From Rhodanobacter sp. 7MK24 (GTDB lineage Bacteria; Pseudomonadota; Gammaproteobacteria; Xanthomonadales; Rhodanobacteraceae): 64,000 nt of DNA. Each line of letters starts with the position of its first letter. The stretch's first letter is position 1. The notes under the pieces are model-generated. The model did not search any database, was not told the origin of the DNA, and saw only the letters and a list, made by a program, of their open reading frames with translations. The stretch is from contig NZ_JACYXL010000004.1 in assembly GCF_014842995.1 (NCBI RefSeq), positions 124,001 to 188,000 of the forward strand. Direction: 5' to 3'. Below, piece by piece: positions 16,902 to 26,500 of the stretch. Made by a program: the position numbers and the translations under genes.

Positions 16902-18344
16902 TCAGCGCGGTGGAAGCGCCTGCCATTGACGCAACGCTGCTTCCCGTGTGGCGCCCAAATCCACGATCGGTGCGGGATAGCCGCAGTTGGTGAGTGCATC
17001 CGGATCGCGCCACGGCTCATGCAACAGCTTCGTGGGCAGTTTGGCCAACTCCGGCAGCCAGCGCTTCAGATAAGCCGCCTCCGGATCAAATTTCGCCGCT
17101 TGCGTGTGGGGGTTGAACACCCGGAAATAAGGCGCGGCATCGGCGCCACAACCGGCGACCCATTGCCAGCCAAGCGTGTTGTTGGCGAGATCCGCATCCA
17201 CCAGCGTGTCCCAGAACCAGCGCGTGCCGTGCTGCCAGTGCAGGCGCAGATTCTTGGTAAGGAAGCTGGCAGCGATCATGCGTACACGGTTGTGCATCCA
17301 GCCGGTATGCCAAAGCTCGCGCATGCCGGCATCCACGAGCGGGATGCCGGTGCGTCCCTGTTGCCAGCGACGCAAGATCGCAGGATTGTCATCCGCCCAG
17401 CGGAACGAGTCGAAGCGCGGATTGAAGTTTTCGGTCGGTGTCTGCGGGAAGTGGTAGAGCAGGTGATGGGCGAACTCGCGCCAGCCCAACTCGCGCAGAT
17501 AGGGTTCGAGATCGGGACGGCGTCGCGCATCCATGCGCTGGGTGCGCGCCTGCAAGGCGTGCAGGATCTGGCGCGGGGTGATTTCGCCGAAATGCAGGTG
17601 CGGCGAAAGGCGCGAGGTGCCGTGGCGCGCCGGCAGGTCGCGACCGTTCGCGTAGTCGGCCAGGGCATCGTCGACGAACACTTCCAGCAATTCCTGCGCG
17701 CCCGCTTCGCCAGGCTTCCAGCTCGCGGCCAATCCGCCGGCCCAGGGAATTCGCGGCAGGAGTTCCAGCGCATCCAGCGGCAGACTGCCTGGCAGTTGCA
17801 GCCACTGGCGGGCATGGGCTTCCGGCAACGGTTGTTCGGCCGGCAACTGCGCGCGCAACTTGCGCCAGAACGGAGTGAATACGCGATAGGGCTGGCCTTC
17901 CGCCGTGGCCAGCTGCCAGGGCTCGCACCACAGATTCCCGGGCAAGCTATGGACGGCGATGCCATCGGCGCGCAGAGCCGCCTTGAGTGCGGTGTCGCGC
18001 GCGATGGCGGCCGGTTCGTATCGGCGCGTCCAGTACACGGCGCGCGCGCCGCTGGCCTTGATCAGCCCACGCAACCTGGAAAGGCTGTCGCCGCCGGCGA
18101 TATGCAAGGTCGCGCCTTGCGCCGAAAGGCGTTGCTGCAGCGCCTCGAGCGCATGATGCAGCCACCAGCTGCTGGCACCCCCGGGTTGCCACGGTGCTTC
18201 CTCGTCCGGCGTGTGCAGGTATAGCGGAAGTATGCGTTCGTGCCCGGCGCAGGCTGCGTCGAGCGCCGGGTGATCGGCCAGGCGCAGGTCGCGCCGGAAC
18301 AATACGAGCGCGGTGTCATGGCCGATGGAGGATGGTCTGGTCAA
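16902..18344 (-). CDS. phrB: Deoxyribodipyrimidine photolyase (class I, cryptochrome/photolyase family)
   Basis: A 480-residue flavoprotein. N-terminal alpha/beta antenna domain begins ALVLFRRDLRLADHPALDAA; the C-terminal helical FAD domain has WREFAHHLLYHFP, the Asn/Arg-rich TGWMHNRVRMIAASFLTKNL, and GWQWVAGCGADAAPYFRVFNP. These are the FAD-binding and CPD-contact blocks of class I CPD photolyases. The enzyme uses blue or near-UV light to reverse cyclobutane pyrimidine dimers. Photolyase genes are standard targets of RpoE/ChrR-type sigma factors, which fits its location next to this regulon. I found no copy of the ECF promoter upstream of it; it may be expressed from another site. Start ATG 18344. 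Confidence 0.93.
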   Translation of the reverse strand: MTRPSSIGHDTALVLFRRDLRLADHPALDAACAGHERILPLYLHTPDEEAPWQPGGASSWWLHHALEALQQRLSAQGATLHIAGGDSLSRLRGLIKASGARAVYWTRRYEPAAIARDTALKAALRADGIAVHSLPGNLWCEPWQLATAEGQPYRVFTPFWRKLRAQLPAEQPLPEAHARQWLQLPGSLPLDALELLPRIPWAGGLAASWKPGEAGAQELLEVFVDDALADYANGRDLPARHGTSRLSPHLHFGEITPRQILHALQARTQRMDARRRPDLEPYLRELGWREFAHHLLYHFPQTPTENFNPRFDSFRWADDNPAILRRWQQGRTGIPLVDAGMRELWHTGWMHNRVRMIAASFLTKNLRLHWQHGTRWFWDTLVDADLANNTLGWQWVAGCGADAAPYFRVFNPHTQAAKFDPEAAYLKRWLPELAKLPTKLLHEPWRDPDALTNCGYPAPIVDLGATREAALRQWQALPPR

Positions 18345-18493
18345 CGCTGTCGCCGCCTGTCGCCGGACGTGAACTCTACCTTGAAGCTCGTCGGGTGATT
18401 AGGTTGGGTAATCGAAGCCAGGACGGGTGTCGACTTTCGATTCAAAACGCGGAGTCTGTCCGCCTATTTGCCATTGCCCGTTTCGTTGCGGAA

Positions 18494-19234
18494 TCAAAGC
18501 GCCATACCGCCATCGATGGTAAGGCTCGAGCCTGTCATATACCGGGACGACGCCCCGGCCAGATAGGAAACCAGTTCGGCGATGTCTTCGGTCTCGCCCA
18601 CCTGTTTCAGCGGCACCATATCCTTGATGCGTTCAATATGCTCGGCCGTCATGTCGGTCCTGATCGGGCCTGGCTGGATGTTGTTGACGCGGATTCCGCG
18701 CGGAGCCAGTTCCAGCGCAAGGCCTTTGACCATGGCGGCCACAGCGGCCTTGCTCATGCCGTAGACGGTTCCGGCCGGTGTCAGCGGACGGACGGCGCTG
18801 TTGCTGCCGATAGTGATGATCCTTCCGTCTCCACCCATACGAGCTACGGCTGCCTGGATCGCCACATAGACGCCGCGCACATTCACCTGGAGCACCTGAT
18901 CGAGATCCTCCAGAGTGAAGGTATCGATCGTGCCAAGGCGGAGAACGCCGGCATTGATGACGACGACATCGAGCCGGCCAAAATGCGTTGCCACCTTTTC
19001 CACGGCCTGGCGGATCGCCGCCGCGTCGGCGCTATCGGCCTGCACGGCCAACGCGTGGCCGCCGTCGGCTGCCACCGCATCCACGACATGCTGTGCGCTG
19101 TCGGGACGGGAAACGTAGGTAAAGCCGACGGAAAAGCCGTCGTATGACAACCGCCGAACCGCTGCGGCACCGATACCTCGCGATCCGCCAAAGACAAGGG
19201 CAACCTCTTTTTCGTTGCTGCGATCGGTGTTCAT
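18494..19234 (-). CDS. SDR-family oxidoreductase
   Basis: ATG 19234 has AGG upstream; a longer frame to 19306 has no family likeness. The 246-residue protein has the classical short-chain dehydrogenase layout: nucleotide-binding FGGSRGIGAAAVRRL (TGxxxGxG type, first Thr replaced by Phe-Gly-Gly), NAGV motif VVVINAGVLRLG, Ser in TIGSNSAVRP, and YGMSKAAVAAM catalytic Y-x-x-x-K, then NNIQPGPIRTDM. The Asp/Arg-like residues after strand 2 (YVSRPDSAQ) favour NADP(H). The C-terminal TGSSLTIDGGM end is the usual SDR close. Substrate unknown. First downstream member of a leftward block with two hydrolases and another SDR. Confidence 0.85.
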   Translation of the reverse strand: MNTDRSNEKEVALVFGGSRGIGAAAVRRLSYDGFSVGFTYVSRPDSAQHVVDAVAADGGHALAVQADSADAAAIRQAVEKVATHFGRLDVVVINAGVLRLGTIDTFTLEDLDQVLQVNVRGVYVAIQAAVARMGGDGRIITIGSNSAVRPLTPAGTVYGMSKAAVAAMVKGLALELAPRGIRVNNIQPGPIRTDMTAEHIERIKDMVPLKQVGETEDIAELVSYLAGASSRYMTGSSLTIDGGMAL

Positions 19235-19486
19235 GCAGGACCTGGTCGTGGAAGGATGGATCAACAATTGCGACGGGAGATGCGGCGCGTCGATCTTTGC
19301 GGGCATACGTGGCTAGCCCGTCAACGGCAGGGAAGCACGTATGGCTTTCCACGCTTGCCCTCACTGGCGGATCAGACCGCCGGGCGATGTCCGCCTGCCT
19401 CGACCGGCGGGGCGAGGCAGACAGGTCAAAAAGCAGTGCGCTCCCTCGAAGAGGCGTTGGACTCCAACGTTCGGAGAAAGGCGGCC

Positions 19487-20275
19487 TCAGTTGGCGACGG
19501 CAGCCTTCTCGATCAGCCGGGCCACGACTTCCGGATGCGACACCATGACGACGTGCGACGCGCCTTTTACCACCACCACGTCCCTGGCCACCGCGCGCTT
19601 GGCCATGAACGCCATGGCCTGCGGCGGAATGTTCCTGTCCGCGTCGCCGTAGACCCACCACGACGGAATGACTTTCCACGCAGGGTTGCCCGCCTTCTCC
19701 TCGAGCGCTGACTGCAGCAGCGGGCGCTGCGTGATGGCCATCAGTGCCGCTTGGGCAGCGGGCACGTCCGCTGCGAACTGCGCGTGGAACTTGTCCTGGA
19801 CGATGTACAAGTCCTTGCCGCCGTCGGCAAGGTCGGCCGGCGGCGCCAATGCCTGGGACAGCGTGCTGCCCGGGAACTTGCCGGTCAGTTCGGCCAGGGT
19901 CTCGCCGGAATCGGGCGCGAAGGCGCTGACGTAAACGAGGGCCTTCACATTGGAGCGGCCATTGGCCGCTTCGGTGATGACGTTGCCGCCGTAGGAATGC
20001 CCCACCAGCACCACCGGACCCTGGAGGTCGGAGACCAGGCTGCCGACGTATGCGCCGTCGCTCTTCGCGCCGCGCAGCGGGTTCGCCGCCGCAATCACGG
20101 TATAGCCATCCTTCTGCAGGATCTTGGCGACGCCGTTCCAACTCGATGCATCGGCGAAGGCGCCATGTACCAGCACGATGAACGGCTTGCGCATCGGCTT
20201 TGACATCTGCGCTGACGCATTCGTGGCCAGCATCGTGACGATGCCAAGCGCAAGTGCAGCGAACACTTTCTTCAT
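19487..20275 (-). CDS. Exported alpha/beta hydrolase
   Basis: Start ATG 20275 (MKKVFAALALGIVTMLATNASAQ) follows AAGGA by seven bases and encodes a clean Sec signal peptide with cleavage expected after ASA. The mature protein has IVLVHGAFADASSW (oxyanion loop), nucleophile GHSYGG with Ser94, an Asp near GDADRNIPPQ, and a His in KGASHVVMVS near the C-terminus. It resembles the family of small periplasmic esterases or salicylate-esterase-like hydrolases (262 residues). It sits 90 bases downstream of an SDR gene on the same strand and 252 bases upstream of another, so the three may share a transcript. Confidence 0.85.
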   Translation of the reverse strand: MKKVFAALALGIVTMLATNASAQMSKPMRKPFIVLVHGAFADASSWNGVAKILQKDGYTVIAAANPLRGAKSDGAYVGSLVSDLQGPVVLVGHSYGGNVITEAANGRSNVKALVYVSAFAPDSGETLAELTGKFPGSTLSQALAPPADLADGGKDLYIVQDKFHAQFAADVPAAQAALMAITQRPLLQSALEEKAGNPAWKVIPSWWVYGDADRNIPPQAMAFMAKRAVARDVVVVKGASHVVMVSHPEVVARLIEKAAVAN

Positions 20276-20365
20276 TTCATAGTTCCTTGGAGGGTTGGAC
20301 TGGCATCGACGACTGTCCGGGACGGAAGCCATGCCATGGTTTGCGTGACGCCAGGGTGCGTGGTG

Positions 20366-21196
20366 CTAAAGGGGAAAGTCGGTTGAAGCGCTCAGTTCGC
20401 GCCAGCGTTCGAGCTCGGCCAGGCGAGTCTGGTCGGCGTGACTTATCGCGGCCACCGCGTCGCTGCCCAGGGCCAGACGCAGCGGCGGCTGCTTCATGGC
20501 CGCCACCTTGAGGATGGCCTGCGCTGCGCGGACAGGGTCGCCGGGCTGGCGGCCGTGGTAGTCGCGCTGCATGCGCGCGGCGACGCCCACCACGGCGTCG
20601 TACTCGGAACGCCCTTCCTCCAGCACGGTCGATGCGCCCGCGAAATCGGTGCGAAAGCCACCCGGTTCGATGATCGTCACCTTCACGCCAATCAGTCCCA
20701 TCTCACGCGCCAGCACTTCGGAGAAGCCTTCGACGGCCCATTTGGCTGCGGAGTAGGGCGCCCGGCCCGGCGCGCCCAGGCGGCCGCCTACCGATGACAG
20801 CTGGATGATGTGGCCGCTTCGCTGCTCGCGCATGAGCGGGATCGCGGCTTTGGTGACGATGATGGTGCCGAACAGGTTGGTATCGATCTGTCGACGGAAT
20901 TCCTCGATCGTGGTGTCTTCGATCGCATTGACGTTGCCGTAGCCGGCGTTGTTGACCAGCACATCCAGGCCGCCAAACGCATCCACTGCGACATGGATGG
21001 CGGCCTTCGCCGCCGCAGCGTCGATCACGTCCAGGGCGACCGCGCGAACGGCCTCGCCGTACCGCTGCACCAGCTCATCGAGCTGGGCCGGATCGCGCGC
21101 GGTGGCCACCAGGCGATGCCCTGCCTGCAGCACCGCATCTGCCAGGGCACGACCGAGGCCGCGCGAGCAACCCGTAATCAACCAGCGTTGGTGCAT
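20366..21196 (-). CDS. SDR-family oxidoreductase (classical, NADP-type)
   Basis: ATG 21196 has AAGGAG upstream; the longer frame extends into the P460 gene and is not used. A 276-residue SDR: WLITGCSRGLGRALADAVL (TGxxxGxG), LVATARDPAQL with Arg typical for NADP, LVNNAGYGNV, SSVGGRLGAP, YSAAKWAVEGF (Y-x-x-x-K), EPGGFRTDF. The last 40 residues (RLALGSDAVAAISHADQTR) are typical of oxidoreductases of the SDR5/“oxidoreductase, short chain” branch. Reaction unknown. The gene is 30 bases downstream of the P460 gene's stop and may be in one unit with it. Confidence 0.87.
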   Translation of the reverse strand: MHQRWLITGCSRGLGRALADAVLQAGHRLVATARDPAQLDELVQRYGEAVRAVALDVIDAAAAKAAIHVAVDAFGGLDVLVNNAGYGNVNAIEDTTIEEFRRQIDTNLFGTIIVTKAAIPLMREQRSGHIIQLSSVGGRLGAPGRAPYSAAKWAVEGFSEVLAREMGLIGVKVTIIEPGGFRTDFAGASTVLEEGRSEYDAVVGVAARMQRDYHGRQPGDPVRAAQAILKVAAMKQPPLRLALGSDAVAAISHADQTRLAELERWRELSASTDFPL

Positions 21197-21225
21197 GATC
21201 GGCTCCTTGCGTGTCGCGATGCGAA

Positions 21226-21735
21226 CTAGTGGGCGTAACGGGTGAAGACCAGGTCGTGGTTCCTCACGCCGGACTGATGGCAGGCGTAACAGGTGCGATG
21301 CTGCGCTTCGTCCGCCGGTTTGCCATCGATGAATCGACCGAAGCCCCAGCCGCCTGTCGCGGCGTATCGCTTCGAGTCTTTGACCATCACTTGCACGGTG
21401 GTGGCTGCGCCGGGAATGGAGGCCGGAGCGAACTCCGGCGATGGCACGCGTTTCCACGCCAACTTGACCAGTACGGAACCGTCCGGAAGGGGCAGCGTTC
21501 CGTCCCGGTAGGCCTCGATCGCCACTGCATTGCCGACCACCACGCGCAGTTCATCGAGCGGGGCTGCTTCTTGTGCGGGCGCGATCAACGCCCATTGGCG
21601 ATAGCCCTCTGGCAACGTGACGCCGTAAATCGGCGACGCGAGGCGCTTCTCCGGTCGCGCCGTGGCAAACGCCATGGAGACAAGCGCGACGGAAATGCCG
21701 ACTACGGCAACCATGGCAATCAGAATCGGCCTCAT
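21226..21735 (-). CDS. Cytochrome P460 family exported haem protein
   Basis: Start ATG 21735 gives a signal peptide/anchor (MRPILIAMVAVVGISVALVSMAFA). Body features: YGVTLPEGYRQWALIAPA, AIEAYRDGTLPLPDGSVLVK, GWGFGRFIDGK and then HRTCYACHQSGVRNHDLVFTRY, where CYACH is the c-type haem-binding CxxCH and the order matches the cytochrome_P460 domain. Family members are mono-haem proteins whose haem is cross-linked in the ammonia-oxidiser enzyme; many homologues in heterotrophs have unproven roles in nitrogen-oxide or hydroxylamine metabolism. Located at the start of an SDR-containing unit. ATG 21753 is a second possible start. Confidence 0.82.
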   Translation of the reverse strand: MRPILIAMVAVVGISVALVSMAFATARPEKRLASPIYGVTLPEGYRQWALIAPAQEAAPLDELRVVVGNAVAIEAYRDGTLPLPDGSVLVKLAWKRVPSPEFAPASIPGAATTVQVMVKDSKRYAATGGWGFGRFIDGKPADEAQHRTCYACHQSGVRNHDLVFTRYAH

Positions 21736-21759
21736 GGCATGGTTTCCATTCACACAGGA

Positions 21760-22776
21760 TCAGAGGTGATCGGCATCGATGACGGCCTGCGTGAACGCCC
21801 GCGGTGCCTCTTGCGGCAGGTCGTGGCCAATGCCGCCACTGATCAAGCGAAACTGGTATTTGCCGGTGAATTGCTTCGCATAAGCCTCCGGAGCCGGGTG
21901 CGGCGCACCGTTGGCGTCGCCTTCCATGGTGATGGTCGGCACCGAAATCTTCGGAAGCTGCGCCAGGCGCGCCTCCAGCGGCGCGTACCTGGCTTCTCCC
22001 TTGGCCAGGTCCAGGCGCCAGCGATAGTTGTGGATGGTGATCGCGACGTGGTCCGGGTTGTCCAGAGCAGCTGCGCTGCGCGCAAACGTCGCGTCGTCGA
22101 AATTCCACTTGGGCGAGGCCAGCTGCCAGATCAGTTTGGCGAAATCACGATGATTCTTCTCGTAGCCTTGTCGACCGCGATCGGTGGCGAAATAGAACTG
22201 GTACCACCATTGGTATTCCGCCTTGGGCGGCAACGCGGCCTTGCCGCTCTCCTGCGAGCCGATCAGGTAACCACTCACGCTGACCAGCGCCTTCACGCGC
22301 TCAGGCCATAGTGCGGCGACGATGTCGGCCGAACGCGCACCCCAGTCGAATCCGCCGAACACCGCGTGCTTGATGTGCAGCGCATCCATGAAGTCGACGA
22401 CATCCTGGGCCAGTGCAGCCGGCTCTGCATCGCGCTCCGTGCTCGCGGAAAGGAAGTGCGTATCGCCGTAGCCGCGCGCGTACGGAATGAGCACGCGGTA
22501 CCCCTTTGCCGCCAACGCCGGCGCGACTTGTTCGTAGCTATGTATGTCGTAGGGCCAGCCATGCAGCAGGATGACCACCGATCCATCGGCCGGACCCATT
22601 TCCGCGTAAGCCACATTTAGCAGACCCGCATGCACATGCTTGAGCGCGCCCCAGGGATCGGGCTTTGCTGTGGACTGCGCGTGGGCCTGTCCCGCAAGAC
22701 CCATCTGTGCAACCAGCGCGGCGGCGAGCGCCGAGCGCAGGAGGCCGCGTGGCGAGAATTTGGTTTTGATGTGCAT
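21760..22776 (-). CDS. Exported epoxide-hydrolase-like alpha/beta hydrolase
   Basis: ATG 22776 begins MHIKTKFSPRGLLRSALAAA and encodes a signal peptide ending QAHAQ; earlier Mets are read-through. The product (338 residues) has VVILLHGWPYDIHSYEQVA, in which HGWP is the epoxide hydrolase oxyanion motif, RGYGDTHF, and a nucleophile GGFDWGARSA where Asp144 replaces the Ser of other hydrolases, as in epoxide hydrolases and haloalkane dehalogenases. The charge-relay His is in GGIGHDLPQEAP. The likely reaction is hydrolysis of an epoxide, but the substrate is unknown. Being exported is unusual for this family, which is normally cytoplasmic. It is separated from the P460 gene by 24 bases and could lead the block. 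Confidence 0.86.
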   Translation of the reverse strand: MHIKTKFSPRGLLRSALAAALVAQMGLAGQAHAQSTAKPDPWGALKHVHAGLLNVAYAEMGPADGSVVILLHGWPYDIHSYEQVAPALAAKGYRVLIPYARGYGDTHFLSASTERDAEPAALAQDVVDFMDALHIKHAVFGGFDWGARSADIVAALWPERVKALVSVSGYLIGSQESGKAALPPKAEYQWWYQFYFATDRGRQGYEKNHRDFAKLIWQLASPKWNFDDATFARSAAALDNPDHVAITIHNYRWRLDLAKGEARYAPLEARLAQLPKISVPTITMEGDANGAPHPAPEAYAKQFTGKYQFRLISGGIGHDLPQEAPRAFTQAVIDADHL

Positions 22777-22996
22777 GGATTGTGGCTCCGGTGAGAAGGC
22801 GATTGATGGGTACAGATATGCCATCGGCTTTGCGGATACGGGGAGCTTCGGGCTTGACCGGGCCCGGCGGACTCGAAGCGGCTGGCGGGCTCTTCCTGCG
22901 TGTTGTGTGATAGTCCTAGGCGATCGGGGCCGCCCGGTTACGGTCCGGCGAAGCCGGTCAAGACGTGGTTCTGTCGGTATGGCCGGGCGGTCTTGC

Positions 22997-23389
22997 TTAT
23001 GCTCGATCCTTGCGTTCGGGTGGTGCGTCCGGGTTGTTGAGCACCACGCTCCTGCGGCCGAACATCCGGGCATCGGCGGAGTAGCCGCCTGGACCGAGGA
23101 ACGCGAGCGCGAGGGCGACCAGGATTGAAATTCCCGTGCACTGCCACGCTGCGCCAGCGGTGGTGATCAGCGTGAATACCCCGACCATGACGCAACACAG
23201 GGCAAGCAAGGGGGTGGCCATGCCGATGATCAACGAGAAGCAAAGTATTTCGAGCAACCATGCCACTGCTGGGAACCTGGCTCGCGTCGACTGCGTCGCC
23301 AGGCATAGCGAAAGAGCCGCCGTGAGGCGCAGGCAAAGCAGGCCGATGCCCGGCAAACCGATGGGGAACATGGGGAACAGGCGCTGCAT
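22997..23389 (-). CDS. DoxX-like membrane protein
   Basis: A 130-residue small protein with four hydrophobic segments and the C-terminal GPGGYSADARMFGRRSVV, close to the G-P-G-A-x-S-x-D-A motif of the DoxX/DUF4870 family. DoxX-type proteins are inner-membrane subunits or redox-coupled partners of unclear function. It precedes nothing on the same strand within 200 bases and runs divergently away from the hybrid sensor kinase gene at 23557. The open frames that overlap it on other strands are shadows. Confidence 0.65.
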   Translation of the reverse strand: MQRLFPMFPIGLPGIGLLCLRLTAALSLCLATQSTRARFPAVAWLLEILCFSLIIGMATPLLALCCVMVGVFTLITTAGAAWQCTGISILVALALAFLGPGGYSADARMFGRRSVVLNNPDAPPERKDRA

Positions 23390-23556
23390 GGCTGTAGCCT
23401 ATGCCCCCTCCGTGCCGGCGACACCACCCCATAGAGAGGAATCGAATCACTCTTTCGAGGCATCGATGATGCGTAGCCACGGGCGACGGAATTTGCAATC
23501 CGCCCCACTTGGGCGAAGATCGACCGGCTATGAGGCGATGAGGGAGAAAAGGGGGC

Positions 23557-26500
23557 GTGACACATCGTGAAGACAGGGCGCTACCCTTGATTTCCCAGAT
23601 GCTTGATTGGTTTCGGCGCACGATCGCACTCGTTCTCTGCGTCGTGTTCGCGGCGGGCGGTGGTGCGCATGCGGTTGACGCCAGTCGCCTGCTTTCCCAG
23701 TACGGGCATACGGGTTGGCGATTGCAAGACGGCGAACTTCCCGCTTCTGCCTATCCGATATCTCAGACGGCGGACGGCTATTTATGGATAGGTACCCAGG
23801 CGGGCGTCGTGCGATACGACGGCGCGCGCTTCGTGCCGCTGGACGCATTGACGAGCAGCCGGTTGAGCGATCCTTTCATCCTGGCGCTCCTCGGTGCGAA
23901 GGACGGCAGTCTGTGGATCGGGACGCGGGCAGGGTTGAGCCGGTGGAAGGACGGCAAGCTGACTGACTATCCCGGAGCGGAGGGTGGCGTGCTTTCCCTC
24001 GCCGAGGACCGGAACGGAAAGGTCTGGCTCCTCACCGTCAGCAAGGATTCCAGGCCGCTGTGCGAGGTCGCCGGCTCCGCCGTGACTTGTCACGGCAAGG
24101 AGGATGGCCTCGAGGCCGCAGGCATCTGTTGCGACCGCATGATTACCGACGGCGTGGGAGCCTTCTGGATGGGGACCGATACGTCGCTGATCGAATGGCG
24201 CGAACATGCCAAATCCAAGTCGTTTCCCATCGAGGCGAAAATCAAGGCAGGGACGCCCGGTGATTTGATCCTCGCACGGGAACCCACGGGCGAGATCTGG
24301 GCGGGCTTGCCCATGACGGGGCCCGGTCTCGGCTTGCAGCGTCTGGTGGACGATCGGTGGCAAGCCTTCCAGGTCGCCGGCGTGGCGGGAAGCTCCCTCG
24401 CCGTGCAATCGATGTTGCGGGATCGCGCGGGCGCGCTGTGGATAGGCACCATCGATCACGGCATCTATCGGATTGCTTCCGGCCGCGTGGAACACTTCGG
24501 CACCAAGGACGGCCTGACCAGCGACAGCATTTATTCCTTCTTTGAAGACAGGGAAGGGAACATCTGGGTTGCCACATCGGCGGGGTTGGACCGATTCCGG
24601 GACTTCAAGGTCTGGAGTTATACGACCCGGGAAGGGTTGGCAGTCGATGAAGTCGATTCGGTTCTGGCTGGCAGCGACGGCAAGATCTGGGCGGGTACGG
24701 CCAGCAGCCTGGATGTCCTCGACCATGGGCAATTCCATTCGCTGCGTTCCGGCCAGGAACTGCCCGGCACCCAGGTGACCGCGCTTTTCGAAGACCATGC
24801 GAACCGGCTCTGGGTCGGCATCGACAAAGGCCTCTGGGTGTATGCGGCCGGGAAATTCACTGCCGTTCTCGACCGGGATGGAAAGGCGTTGCGCGGACTG
24901 GCCTTCGGTTTGGCGCAAGATGCCGAAGGGGATGTGTGGGCGACATTGCGTGGTCACCCTACCAAGCTCGTGCGCATTCGCGATGACCATGTCGTTGAAG
25001 AGTTTGATGCGCCCAAATATCCGGCGGTGCGGTCCATCGCATCCGACCGCTACGGCGGCATCTGGCTTGGATTGCAGCATGGCGAGCTGGCCGGTCCTGG
25101 CGTACCGGGGCAACGCGTGTCGACGGGGCTGGACACGCCCGTGCTTGATATTGCGGTGACAGACAACGGGCTTGTGCTTGGCGGCACGAGCAAAGGCCTG
25201 GTTGCCTACAGGAACGGCGCTCTGCGAATACTTTCGGCCAAGGATGGGCTTCCCTGCGACGCCGTAAATGGGCTTGCTGACGACAAGGGCGGTTCGCTAT
25301 GGCTGTACATGGGCTGCGGCCTGGCCAAAGTCGAGCTTTCGGATATCGAGGAGGCGCTGCATAGTCCTGCGCATGCAATAAGCGCAAAGCTCATCGACAT
25401 GCTGGATGGTGTGCGCCCCGGCCTGGCTCCCTTTCAGAGAAAGGTTACGCGGGCCACGGACGGGTCGCTCTGGTTTGCCAATGGCGTCGTCCTGCAATCA
25501 TTCGATCCGCATGCGAGCGCTGCGAAGGGAACCGCGCTGCCCATCCACATCGAAAGCCTGACGGCAGATCGAAAGCCATATCCCCTTGCCGACGGCCTGG
25601 CGCTTCCGCCTCTGACCCGCGACATACAGCTCGACTACACCGCGATAGGGCTGGCCGTGCCTCAACATATTCGCTTCCGCTATCGCCTCGAAGGGCGCGA
25701 TCGGGATTGGGTGGACGCGGGCCAGCGTCGCCAGGCGTTCTATACGGATTTGCCACCCGGAACCTACCGCTTCCACGTCGCGGCAAACCAGGACAACAAT
25801 GGTTGGGAAGAGGCGCCGGCTCCCCTGAGTTTTACGGTGAAGCCGACGTTCTACCAGACCAGCTTGTTCATGCTTCTTGTCGTGGTACTGGTCGCGCTGG
25901 CGCTTTGGATGCTGTTCGCCTGGCGGCTCGCGCACATCAAAATCCAGACGCGCACCATTTTCGAGGAAAGACACGCCGAGCGGGAACGCATTGCGCGCGA
26001 ACTCCACGATACGTTCCTGCAGGCGGTGCAGGGTTTGATGCTCCGCTTTCAATCGGCAATGGAGCGCATACCCACGACACAGCCTGCACGCGAGCTTATG
26101 GAGAGGGCACTCGATCACGCAGACGAGGTGATCATCGAAGGTCGTGACCGCGTTACAAGACTGCGCGCGCTGGCGCGCAACGAGGCCCGTCTGGAAAGCG
26201 CTCTCCAGCAAATCGGAGAGAAGCTGGCGCGCGATACGGGCATCACGTTCAAAGTCACGGTCGAAGGCACACCCCGCGCACTCGACCCGGCCGCCGGCGA
26301 CGAAGTGCTGCGCCTGGCCCAGGAAGCTATTGCGAATGCCCTTCGCCATGCGCAGGCCAGCCACATCGAAGTGAATGTGGGGTATGGACGAAGGCATCTG
26401 ATGCTGAGCATCGTCGATGACGGCTTGGGCTTTGACGTGAGTGAGATCGCCCGCAACCAGCCCGTTGGACATTGGGGCTTGAAAGGCATGCATGAACGCG

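Noticed and set aside
18194-19147. Open frame of 317 codons on the plus strand
   Set aside because: It lies across the photolyase 5' end and the SDR gene in antisense; there are no motifs.
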